A DNA stretch of 8,002 nucleotides from Hadersleviella sp041745395 (GTDB lineage Bacteria > Chloroflexota > Anaerolineae > Promineifilales > Promineifilaceae), in NCBI GenBank assembly GCA_041745395.1, contig JBGTIZ010000233.1, positions 1 through 8,002 on the forward strand. The letters are read 5' to 3'. The position numbers were made by a program, and so were the translations under genes. Each line of letters begins with the position of its first letter. Positions within the stretch are counted from its first letter, which is position 1. The notes under the pieces are model-generated. The model saw nothing but the letters and a program-made list of their open reading frames with translations, had not been told where the DNA came from and ran no database searches. This document shows positions 1 through 5,723 of this stretch, piece after piece.

Positions 1-110
1 TGCACTGCAAGTGCATAGGTTTGGCACTAAAGTGCCTTCGGTGACTTTCGCACCGACTGAAAGCTGAGGGACTAAAAGTCCATAGCTTTCACTATCAATA
101 CGCTTAAGCG
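1..110. repeat. Cluster of short inverted repeats (hairpin array), cut by the window edge
   Basis: Five consecutive inverted repeats fill this gene-free stretch. TGCACT (1-6) pairs with AGTGCA (10-15). GGCACT (23-28) pairs with AGTGCC (31-36). TCGGTG (38-43) pairs with CACCGA (51-56). TGAAAGCT (58-65) pairs with AGCTTTCA (84-91) and encloses GGACT (69-73)/AGTCC (77-81). CGCTTAAGCG (101-110) is a perfect palindrome. The first two and the inner fourth share a (C)ACT-loop-AGT(G) design, as if derived from one unit. No ORF with coding character is visible. It may be an intergenic repeat cluster or a structured RNA; the left end is missing, so the full extent is unknown. Confidence 0.6.
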
Positions 111-133
111 CACTGAAAGTCATTCGAAACAGT

Positions 134-180
134 AAAAAGTAGTTGGCGTGCTAGCCGAGGTCTTTCAGACAAATGCGACT
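134..180 (+). repeat. Dispersed intergenic repeat, copy A
   Basis: By hand alignment this 47-bp stretch matches 3231-3277 at about 36 of 47 positions without gaps. The most conserved core is GCGTGCTAG, followed by CGxGGTC, TCAG and CGACT. It lacks the clear outer inverted arms seen around the second copy. Both copies lie outside genes, so this is a dispersed intergenic repeat rather than coding homology. The rest of 181-310 shows no gene or clear signal apart from a weak direct repeat of ACATGAC. Confidence 0.6.
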
Positions 181-310
181 GGCTCTTTGGGGATTCTCGG
201 GGTCAATTAGCGACCGCCTTCCGTTCAGAAAAAGAACACATGACTCCTGACACGTGAAACATGACCCTGTTGAAATCCCACGAAATACCAATAGGCCAAC
301 AAAAACCCAC

Positions 311-340
311 CTGACATCCAAAATCTGCTAAAATTATAAA
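311..340 (+). promoter_or_regulatory. Sigma70-type promoter for the kinase gene
   Basis: CTGACA (311-316) and TATAAA (335-340) are separated by 18 bp; each differs from consensus at one position. The predicted transcription start falls near 346-348. That coincides with an in-frame GTG (346) and lies about 28 nt before the ATG at 376. The mRNA is therefore either leaderless from GTG 346 or has a very short 5' UTR before ATG 376. Prediction by eye only. Confidence 0.5.
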
Positions 341-375
341 CGTGAGTGGATACCTCGCAAACCCGAGTCTCTATT

Positions 376-1359
376 ATGACACCCTTAGCCAACGGAACCA
401 TCCTCAAAGAGCGATACAAAATAACTGGCGTAGCTGGTCAGGGCGGCATGGGGAGCGTCTATCGTGCCGAAGACGCCCGCTTGCCGGGACGGTTATGCGC
501 CATCAAAGAAGTGATCTACGATGCGCAAACCACGCCCAGCATGATAGCCCAAGCGCAAGCGCAATTCCTGCAAGAAGCCAGCATCCTCGCCCAGCTCGAC
601 CACCCCAATCTGCCCAAAGTATCCGACTTTTTCACCGTTAATGACCATGATTATCTGGTTATGGATTATGTGCCTGGGCAAAATCTAAAAGAGCTACAGG
701 ATGACCAGCTAGATGCGGGCGAACAACTACCCGTGCGGCTGGTTCTCAACTGGGCTTTTCAAATTTTGGATGCGCTCGAATATTTGCACAGCCAACAGCC
801 ACCCGTTTTACACCGCGACATCAAACCGTCTAACATCAAGCTTACCCCAGACCAGCGTATAAAACTCGTTGATTTTGGGCTGGCAAAACTACTGGCAACC
901 GACGATGCTCGTACGATTACGATTATTCAAGGGCGGGGAACGGCTCTGTACACGCCGCTGGAACAGTACGGGGCAGAATTTGACCATACGGATGTGCAAT
1001 CTGATATTTACGCGCTGGGAGCCACCTTGTACACCCTGCTGGCGGGTATTCCGCCGGCTTCAGCCAGAGAGCGTTTCCTCAAGCCGCAGGTGCTTTTGCC
1101 GCTAGAGGAGTTGAACACGGCCGTGTTACCCCACACCGCCCCCGCCATACATTGGGCAATGGGCATGCACCCCGATCAACGCCCCCAAACAGCCCATGAG
1201 TTTCGCCGCGCCCTGCTAGGCGAAATAACGCCCCCCACCGCCCTCACCCTACACCACGCCCAAACATCTTGGCGCGAAGCCCTCCAAGCCAATCGCCTAG
1301 CCGTTGTCGCCAGCCTGTTTTTATTCTTTTTAGCCCTATTTCTCTCGTTCACAACCTAA
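376..1359 (+). CDS. Tail-anchored PknB-type serine/threonine protein kinase
   Basis: A Hanks-type Ser/Thr kinase that transfers phosphate from ATP to protein side chains. Numbered from the ATG at 376 (327 aa), it has a glycine-rich loop GQGGMG (21-26), ATP-binding lysine K44 in AIKE, a likely helix-C glutamate E67, catalytic HRDIKPSN (146-153), DFG (166-168), and a P+1 segment with PLEQY at 194-198 where PPEQY is common. All core catalytic residues are present. A single hydrophobic segment (about 308-325) lies at the extreme C terminus with only two residues after it, so the kinase is probably tail-anchored and cytoplasmic, without the PASTA or other extracellular sensor of many PknB relatives. 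An in-frame GTG at 346 would add ten residues. ATG 376 is preferred because the promoter at 311-340 would start transcription at about 346-348, but neither start has a good ribosome binding site. Targets are unknown; no phosphatase gene is adjacent. Confidence 0.93.
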   Translation: MTPLANGTILKERYKITGVAGQGGMGSVYRAEDARLPGRLCAIKEVIYDAQTTPSMIAQAQAQFLQEASILAQLDHPNLPKVSDFFTVNDHDYLVMDYVPGQNLKELQDDQLDAGEQLPVRLVLNWAFQILDALEYLHSQQPPVLHRDIKPSNIKLTPDQRIKLVDFGLAKLLATDDARTITIIQGRGTALYTPLEQYGAEFDHTDVQSDIYALGATLYTLLAGIPPASARERFLKPQVLLPLEELNTAVLPHTAPAIHWAMGMHPDQRPQTAHEFRRALLGEITPPTALTLHHAQTSWREALQANRLAVVASLFLFFLALFLSFTT

Positions 1360-1392
1360 CCATCATGGTTTCAGATAAGAACGGCAGTTCGC

Positions 1393-1421
1393 TTGACAGT
1401 TTTGTTAAAGATGACTATATT
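1393..1421 (+). promoter_or_regulatory. Near-consensus sigma70 promoter for the ABC ATPase gene
   Basis: A perfect -35 hexamer TTGACA (1393-1398) is followed after exactly 17 bp by TATATT (1416-1421), one mismatch from the -10 consensus. It is the best promoter in the window. Transcription should start near 1428, giving a leader of about 220 nt before the ATG at 1648. It lies 33 bp after the kinase stop codon, so the ABC gene is probably transcribed on its own, with possible read-through from the kinase because no terminator is visible between them. Confidence 0.75.
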
Positions 1422-1423
1422 TT

Positions 1424-1530
1424 GGCAACTGCTACTTACAAAAATTTTACAAAATGTAGCAGGTAAGCCAATTGCTTGAGTCAGTGACAGGTAGAATGTG
1501 GGTTTCTACAGGCTCACCCCTCAAGATCAT
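1424..1530 (+). promoter_or_regulatory. Structured 5' leader of the ABC ATPase mRNA
   Basis: The start of the predicted leader can fold into two elements. CTGCTAC (1429-1435) pairs with GTAGCAG (1456-1462), a 7-bp stem around an A/T-rich loop. CTTGAG (1475-1480) pairs with CTCAAG (1520-1525) and encloses a second stem, GTAGAA (1491-1496)/TTCTAC (1504-1509). No known riboswitch class was recognised. From 1530 to the ribosome binding site (AAGGAG at 1632-1637) the leader is A/C-rich with no clear structure. It could be a cis-regulatory RNA, an mRNA-stabilising 5' hairpin, or chance pairing; short stems of this size are not conclusive. Confidence 0.4.
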
Positions 1531-1647
1531 TGTTAATTACCACAAATTTGCCCCGCTATTAAACAGCAAACTACACACACATTCGCGTGAACAGCGCATA
1601 TTCCAACACAACATCGTTATTCCACAGGAACAAGGAGAGATTCAATA

Positions 1648-2748
1648 ATGGCAAGCGTAACATACAAACACGTCGTTAAGCGATATGGCGATGTATTGGT
1701 CATCAACGACCTCAGCATCGAAATCGCTGACAAAGAATTCCTAGTATTTGTTGGCCCCTCTGGCTGTGGTAAATCCACCAGCCTGCGTATGTTGGCTGGT
1801 CTCGAAGAGATCACTGATGGCGAAATTTGGATTGGCGACCGCAAAGTCAACGATGTGCCCCCCAAAGACCGCGACATTGCGATGGTGTTTCAATCATACG
1901 CCCTTTATCCCCACATGAGCGTCTATGACAACATGGCTTTCGGTCTCAAGCTCCGCAAGACCCCCAAGGACGAAATTGACCGTCGTGTCAAAGAAGCCTC
2001 GGCTATTTTGGGCTTGGACGCTTTCCTAGACCGCAAGCCGAAAGCACTTTCTGGTGGACAACGTCAGCGCGTCGCTGTCGGCCGTGCCATTGTTCGTGAA
2101 CCGTCCGTGTTCCTGATGGATGAGCCGCTTTCCAACTTGGACGCCAAATTACGCGTAACGGCTCGGGCAGAAATCTCTAAACTGCACAAACGTCTGCAAA
2201 CCACTTTCGTTTACGTCACCCATGACCAAGTGGAAGCGATGACCATGGGTGACCGCATTGCCGTACTAGAAGGTGGCGACCTCATGCAGATTGACTCTCC
2301 CCGTAACTTGTACGACAAACCCAACAACATTTTTGTGGCCGGCTTCATCGGTAGCCCCAGCATGAACTTTTTTGACTCCACGCTAGTGGCCGAAGAAGGC
2401 TCCCTCTACGTAGACACGGGCAACTTCCGAGTGCCCGTTCCCGCCGAACGCAACAAAATCTATGAAGGCTACATTGGCAAGCAGGTTGTTTTCGGTATTC
2501 GCCCTGAGCATATCCATGCGACCCAATTTGCGGCTCCTGGCATTATCGCCGCGCCGCTGGTTGGCAACGTAGATGTTATCGAATTGCTCGGCCATGAATT
2601 GCACCTCTACCTGAGCACAAGTAAAGCCAACTATGTCGCCACGGTAGACACACGTTTATCCCCCAGCGTGGGCAACACGGTTGATTTGGTCATGGACATG
2701 GGCAATATGCACTTGTTCGACAAAAACACCGAACAAGCCATCCGCTAA
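1648..2748 (+). CDS. Sugar ABC transporter ATP-binding protein (MalK/UgpC/MsmK type)
   Basis: ATPase subunit energising uptake of sugars, oligosaccharides or glycerol-3-phosphate through a CUT1-type importer. It sits on the cytoplasmic face, bound to two permeases. The nucleotide-binding domain has Walker A GPSGCGKST (36-44), Q-loop Q82, signature LSGGQ (134-138), Walker B ending in D158-E159, D-loop SNLD (162-165) and switch H192. A C-terminal TOBE-type regulatory domain (about 235-366) includes the family motif FGIRPEH. The length of 366 aa is normal for MalK/UgpC. The start is supported by AAGGAG at 1632-1637, about 10 nt upstream. No permease or substrate-binding gene is adjacent, and the gene has its own promoter (1393-1421) and terminator (2767-2806). 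This fits a shared ATPase serving transporters encoded elsewhere, as known for MsmK; the substrate cannot be told. It is the only gene here without an exact ACGGCCGT palindrome. Confidence 0.95.
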   Translation: MASVTYKHVVKRYGDVLVINDLSIEIADKEFLVFVGPSGCGKSTSLRMLAGLEEITDGEIWIGDRKVNDVPPKDRDIAMVFQSYALYPHMSVYDNMAFGLKLRKTPKDEIDRRVKEASAILGLDAFLDRKPKALSGGQRQRVAVGRAIVREPSVFLMDEPLSNLDAKLRVTARAEISKLHKRLQTTFVYVTHDQVEAMTMGDRIAVLEGGDLMQIDSPRNLYDKPNNIFVAGFIGSPSMNFFDSTLVAEEGSLYVDTGNFRVPVPAERNKIYEGYIGKQVVFGIRPEHIHATQFAAPGIIAAPLVGNVDVIELLGHELHLYLSTSKANYVATVDTRLSPSVGNTVDLVMDMGNMHLFDKNTEQAIR

Positions 2749-2766
2749 TTACCTTATTGAAAAGCA

Positions 2767-2806
2767 AAAGCCGCCGCTCTTACACAAGAGACGGCGGCTT
2801 TTTTTT
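2767..2806 (+). terminator. Strong rho-independent terminator after the ABC ATPase gene
   Basis: The arms are AAAGCCGCCG (2767-2776) with CTCTT (2777-2781), and AAGAG (2786-2790) with CGGCGGC (2792-2798). They form a long G/C-rich stem with an ACAC loop (2782-2785) and one bulged A (2791), followed by eight T (2799-2806). It begins 18 bp after the ABC stop codon. The A run before the stem could also let it work leftward. Two copies of the heptamer ATTAACC (2811-2824) follow directly. Confidence 0.93.
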
Positions 2807-2842
2807 GCCTATTAACCATTAACCAACAGACATGAACCTATC

Positions 2843-3211
2843 ATGACCCCAGAAAAAAAGATTGGCGACAAGGTGCAGATGCACTTTGTCTGGAAATTGC
2901 CCAACGAAGATTATCTACGCGCTATTTTTGACACGGAAATTGTCGCTATTTTACCCGAGTCAAATCGGTATTTGTTGGTGTTGCAAAAGTGGGTGGCGGG
3001 ACGCCAAGAAACGGCCGTGGGTGAGATGCGCTCCGAGGAAGAAATCTCGCTGAAATTTTGGCAACTGGTGGATCAACTGGTGGACCATAAAGCGGCCGTG
3101 GCCTACGAAGCGGTAGATGGCAATCCGCTTCACCTGCGTTTGACCACCCTCTTGCAAATTCACCCCTTTTTCACACGATACAACGACGAAGGGTCACAAC
3201 TTATAGCGTGA
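2843..3211 (+). CDS. Small protein of unknown function (122 aa)
   Basis: No family is recognised. The 122-residue product looks soluble, with no signal peptide or membrane segment. The first half alternates hydrophobic and polar residues in a beta-like pattern (about 8-65: DKVQMHFVW, AIFDTEIVAIL, RYLLVLQKWV). The second half has a predicted helix (about 66-90, acidic then FWQLVDQLVDHK) and further hydrophobic stretches. No Shine-Dalgarno sequence is visible before ATG 2843; a four-codon reading frame from ATG 2832 overlaps it as ATGA, which may be chance. Codon use and one exact ACGGCCGT palindrome (3011-3018, read as Thr-Ala-Val) match the neighbouring genes, which supports real coding. It lies after the ABC terminator and converges on the FAD oxidoreductase gene. 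A separate promoter was not identified. Most likely a lineage-specific conserved hypothetical protein. Confidence 0.72.
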   Translation: MTPEKKIGDKVQMHFVWKLPNEDYLRAIFDTEIVAILPESNRYLLVLQKWVAGRQETAVGEMRSEEEISLKFWQLVDQLVDHKAAVAYEAVDGNPLHLRLTTLLQIHPFFTRYNDEGSQLIA

Positions 3212-3221
3212 AAAGTCAAAT

Positions 3222-3297
3222 GTGAGAAGTAAGAAGTGGTTTGCGTGCTAGTCGCGGTCGGTCAGGCAAGCCCGACTTTTTACTTCTGACTTCTCAC
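3222..3297. repeat. Dispersed intergenic repeat, copy B, with 16-bp terminal inverted repeats
   Basis: The left arm 3222-3237 and right arm 3282-3297 are inverted repeats of each other with one mismatch in 16. They enclose a centre (3231-3277, overlapping the left arm) that matches the copy at 134-180 at about 77%. A single strand can fold into a long hairpin. It sits between two convergent genes (stops at 3211 and 3341), so it may also serve as a two-way transcription terminator; a TTTTT run lies inside at 3277-3281. The size and arms resemble a MITE, but no transposase or target duplication is visible. Confidence 0.65.
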
Positions 3298-3340
3298 TTA
3301 ACGCTCAAAAGTCGTTACGATAAGCGGTTCAGTTTCGTTT

Positions 3341-4789
3341 TTACAGGGGGCCGAAGACGCGCCGCCATAAGTCGGTCTGCAAGATGTGTTCGGGGTCGCA
3401 GAGTTGTTTGAGCCGTTTGAATTCGTCTATGGCCTCTTGGCCGAGGTAGGAAGCAGCGATTTCGGGACGCAAGACGCTATCTTTGGCAAAGTAAAATTTG
3501 CCGCCTGCGTCTAGCACGATTTGGTCCAGTTCGCGGGTTAGTGAGACGATTTTCGGGCGACGGCTGTCGGTGATGCGAAAATCCATAGCCATCGAATAAC
3601 CATCGAGGCTATAGGTCATGAGAAAATCATCGGGGCGATGCCGCTTCATGACGCTGAGGTAGTTGGGCAGGCCCCGTTGCTGACAACGGCGGAAAATTTC
3701 GGCAAAAGCGGCGGGGGCGTTGTGTTGGGGGATGAAAACTTGGTACTGAATCAATCCCCCACGGCCGTATGACTTTTTCCAATTAGGTACATAATCGAGC
3801 AAAAAGTGAAAGGCGACGTGGGGCTGGCGATAGCGATGCCCGTCATTGCGCTTGGCGGCGATGTATTTGGCTAGGTTAATAAAACGGAAGCCGAGGTTGT
3901 TGTTGAGGGGGCGAGCGAAGAGCCACAAAATTGATTTGGGAACCAGCCCCATGATGTTTTCGGGCAAATATTGATTTTCGAGGCGCATATTTTGGGTGGC
4001 GTGGGGGTCATCATGCACATAGTCAGCCCGGTGAATTTCCCCACGGCCGAGTGACTTTCCCCCCGCAAACGCATCTACCCAGCCGACGAGATAATCGGCC
4101 GTGTCCACGTTGGCTTCAAAGTAATCAAACATGCCCGCAAAATGGGGCGCGGCAACCGCTTCTATCTCGAGCAAACCAGACTCAACGCGCTTCATTTGCA
4201 GGGTGAGGCTGATAAAACAGCCCAGCAAGCCCGCGCCGCCGATGGCCGCGTGAAACACGTCGCTGTTTTCCTCACGGCTACAGATAATGACCTCGCCCGA
4301 GGGGAGCATCATCTCAAATTCGATGATATGGTCGCCAAACGTGCCCATGCGCCAGCCATTTTTGCCGTGCGTGTTCATGGCCGCGTTGCCGCCGACGGTT
4401 GTTTTGGCTGTGCCCGTGACGACGGGCGGCCACCAGCCATCTTCCAAAATGTATTGCCACAATTGCCAAATGGTAACCCCTGGCTCGAGGCGAATGACGC
4501 CTGTTTCAGGATTCCAGCCGAGGATGCGGGTGAGGCGGGTGAGGTCGAGGACAATGCCTTCGGCATTGGAGAAGGCGTCGCCGTAGCTGTTGCCGCCGCC
4601 GCGCAGGGCGACGGTTTGCCCCGTTTGGCGGGCTAAGTCAAACACATCGGCCAGCCCTTCGGGGGTGCTAGGGCGAAAGACGTAGCCCATGGTGTGGCTG
4701 GCCATGCCCCAAGCATCTACGCGCTCTAAATGGTCGGCGGGGAGTTGCCCCACGGCCGTGCTTTTTTTCTCTATCTGTTTTAGCATCAT
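3341..4789 (-). CDS. FAD-binding oxidoreductase, DprE1-like
   Basis: A flavin oxidoreductase of the PCMH/D-arabinono-lactone-oxidase fold, closest in recalled motifs to DprE1, which oxidises the 2'-OH of decaprenylphosphoryl ribose. Visible are the FAD-binding segment RGGGNSYGD (63-71), TTVGGNAAMNTHGKN (130-144) carrying the HGKN motif of DprE1, GGAGLLG in the middle domain, and a C-terminal substrate domain with IQYQVFIP, YSMAMDF (398-404) and FYFAKDS. K436 fits the catalytic-site lysine K418 of mycobacterial DprE1, and A401 stands where that enzyme has Cys387. The length of 482 aa is near the family's roughly 460. The start at 4789 has AGGAG (4800-4796) six bases upstream; this overlaps the TAG stop of the SDR gene, so translation is coupled. 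The family is secure; the substrate is inferred, and another polyprenyl-linked or free sugar is possible. It carries two exact ACGGCCGT sites (3761, 4752). Confidence 0.9.
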   Translation of the reverse strand: MMLKQIEKKSTAVGQLPADHLERVDAWGMASHTMGYVFRPSTPEGLADVFDLARQTGQTVALRGGGNSYGDAFSNAEGIVLDLTRLTRILGWNPETGVIRLEPGVTIWQLWQYILEDGWWPPVVTGTAKTTVGGNAAMNTHGKNGWRMGTFGDHIIEFEMMLPSGEVIICSREENSDVFHAAIGGAGLLGCFISLTLQMKRVESGLLEIEAVAAPHFAGMFDYFEANVDTADYLVGWVDAFAGGKSLGRGEIHRADYVHDDPHATQNMRLENQYLPENIMGLVPKSILWLFARPLNNNLGFRFINLAKYIAAKRNDGHRYRQPHVAFHFLLDYVPNWKKSYGRGGLIQYQVFIPQHNAPAAFAEIFRRCQQRGLPNYLSVMKRHRPDDFLMTYSLDGYSMAMDFRITDSRRPKIVSLTRELDQIVLDAGGKFYFAKDSVLRPEIAASYLGQEAIDEFKRLKQLCDPEHILQTDLWRRVFGPL

Positions 4790-4798
4790 GACCCTCTC

Positions 4799-5626
4799 CT
4801 AAATACTCAGTCGGCGGAAAATAAACGAGGGGATGTGCCGAATAATGAGCATGACCAGCCCCCAGCGGGCGGGAATATAAACCGTCTGCTTGTTTTTTTC
4901 CACGGCCGTGACCATGCGCCGCGCCGCCTCTGCGGGCGAGATCACCCAAAACGTCTTGGGCGCGTTAGCCAGCATCTGCGTATCAATAAAGCCGGGCTTA
5001 ATCGTGGTCACATTGACCCCATGTTGAGCGAGCCGATTGCGAAGCGATTCCAGATAAATGGTCAGCCCTCCTTTGCTGGTCTGGTAGCCGGGATTGTTGC
5101 GCCGCCCACGGTCGCCCGCCACGGAGGAAATACCGACAATGCGCCCCGCGCCCGCCTGCTGAAAACGCACGGCCGCCTGATTGAGCCACGCCATCGCCCC
5201 GAGCAGATTGACGGAAACTTGCTGATAATCTTTGGCAAAATCATACTCGTCGAGGCCAACGGGGGGCATGATGCCCGCATTGTAGATGATGAGGTCAAGG
5301 CCACCCATTTCTTGCACAAGTTGCTGGAAGAGGGCGGGAATGGTGTCGTAGTCGGTGGCGTCGTGCGGAACGGGAATAGCACGGCCGTGGGGTGTGCCTT
5401 TGGGGCGGGCAGAGGACACGGCCGTGGGGTTGTTAATCTGTTCACACAGCACGGCCAACTCCTCCCCGCGCCGCGCCAGAGCGGCGACGATATAACCGCG
5501 CTGAGCCAACTCTTGCGTGAGCGCGGCCCCAATGCCGGAAGATGCACCAATAATAATAGCTCGCCCTTGTGGTTCCAACGGACGAGCGGTAGGGATGTCA
5601 GGTATGTTTTTTTGTATGGTTGTCAT
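4799..5626 (-). CDS. Short-chain dehydrogenase/reductase, DprE2-like
   Basis: A classical-type SDR using NAD(P)H. It has the cofactor motif GASSGIG (27-33), NAG (116-118) and the catalytic set N140, S168, Y181, K185. The stretch ISSVAGDRGRR...YQTSK followed by KPGFIDT is typical of DprE2, the reductase that completes epimerisation after DprE1. Next to a DprE1-like gene this suggests a two-step oxidation/reduction of one sugar hydroxyl. About residues 66-82 look like an insertion relative to ordinary SDRs; this DNA carries two ACGGCCGT palindromes in a 14-bp direct repeat. The C terminus (about 253-275) is hydrophobic and basic, and may associate with the membrane. No Shine-Dalgarno sequence is visible before ATG 5626, and the next Met is residue 107, so the start is accepted by default. 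It lies 97 bp after the PHP gene and 9 bp before the FAD gene. Confidence 0.92.
   Translation of the reverse strand: MTTIQKNIPDIPTARPLEPQGRAIIIGASSGIGAALTQELAQRGYIVAALARRGEELAVLCEQINNPTAVSSARPKGTPHGRAIPVPHDATDYDTIPALFQQLVQEMGGLDLIIYNAGIMPPVGLDEYDFAKDYQQVSVNLLGAMAWLNQAAVRFQQAGAGRIVGISSVAGDRGRRNNPGYQTSKGGLTIYLESLRNRLAQHGVNVTTIKPGFIDTQMLANAPKTFWVISPAEAARRMVTAVEKNKQTVYIPARWGLVMLIIRHIPSFIFRRLSI
5380..5430. repeat. 14-bp direct repeat containing ACGGCCGT, inside the SDR gene
   Basis: CACGGCCGTGGGGT occurs at 5380-5393 and again at 5417-5430, 37 bp apart. The two copies are read in different frames: His-Gly-Arg at 5381 and Thr-Ala-Val at 5418. They bracket the part of the SDR protein that looks like an insertion (about residues 66-82). 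Confidence 0.85.
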
Positions 5627-5650
5627 AGTTTTGTTTTGTAGCCTGTGACC

Positions 5651-5722
5651 GAGTCATCAGGAACTGATGACTCCTACAGCAGGCAGACTGAATAGGCACG
5701 CCACAGGCGCACTGCCTATTCA
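5651..5722. repeat. Two adjacent perfect inverted repeats between the PHP and SDR genes
   Basis: GAGTCATCAG (5651-5660) pairs perfectly with CTGATGACTC (5664-5673) across a 3-nt loop. TGAATAGGCA (5689-5698) pairs perfectly with TGCCTATTCA (5713-5722), ending one base before the TAG stop of the PHP gene. A further pair, GCCTGTG (5641-5647)/CACAGGC (5702-5708), offers an alternative fold. On the leftward transcript no T run follows either stem, so these are not standard intrinsic terminators. They could be attenuating or mRNA-processing hairpins in a PHP-SDR-FAD transcript, or operator sites. Confidence 0.6.
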
Positions 5723-5723
5723 T

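Noticed and set aside
1..345. CRISPR array or tRNA gene in the left gene-free region
   Set aside because: The inverted repeats are not direct repeats with regular spacers, and no tRNA-like cloverleaf was seen.
225..419. Minus-strand 64-codon frame at the start of the kinase gene
   Set aside because: It overlaps the kinase promoter and N terminus, with no motif or credible start signal.
1617..1877. Minus-strand 86-codon frame over the ABC gene start
   Set aside because: Antisense to the Walker A region, so a mirror of conserved coding sequence.
2832..2846. Four-codon frame overlapping the start of the 122-aa gene as ATGA
   Set aside because: Too short to distinguish from chance, and no ribosome binding site precedes it.
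3222..3297. Complete insertion sequence
   Set aside because: Only about 76 bp, with no transposase and no clear target-site duplication.
4142..4636. Plus-strand reading frame of 164 codons within the FAD gene
   Set aside because: It lies wholly antisense to conserved FAD-binding sequence and has no family motif or ribosome binding site.
4835..5641. Long plus-strand reading frame (268 codons) opposite the SDR gene
   Set aside because: It is the antisense shadow of a gene with complete SDR motifs; its own product is rich in Gly, His and Arg with no recognisable domain.
5651..5722. Intrinsic terminator for the PHP gene
   Set aside because: The stems are good but no T run follows on the minus strand.
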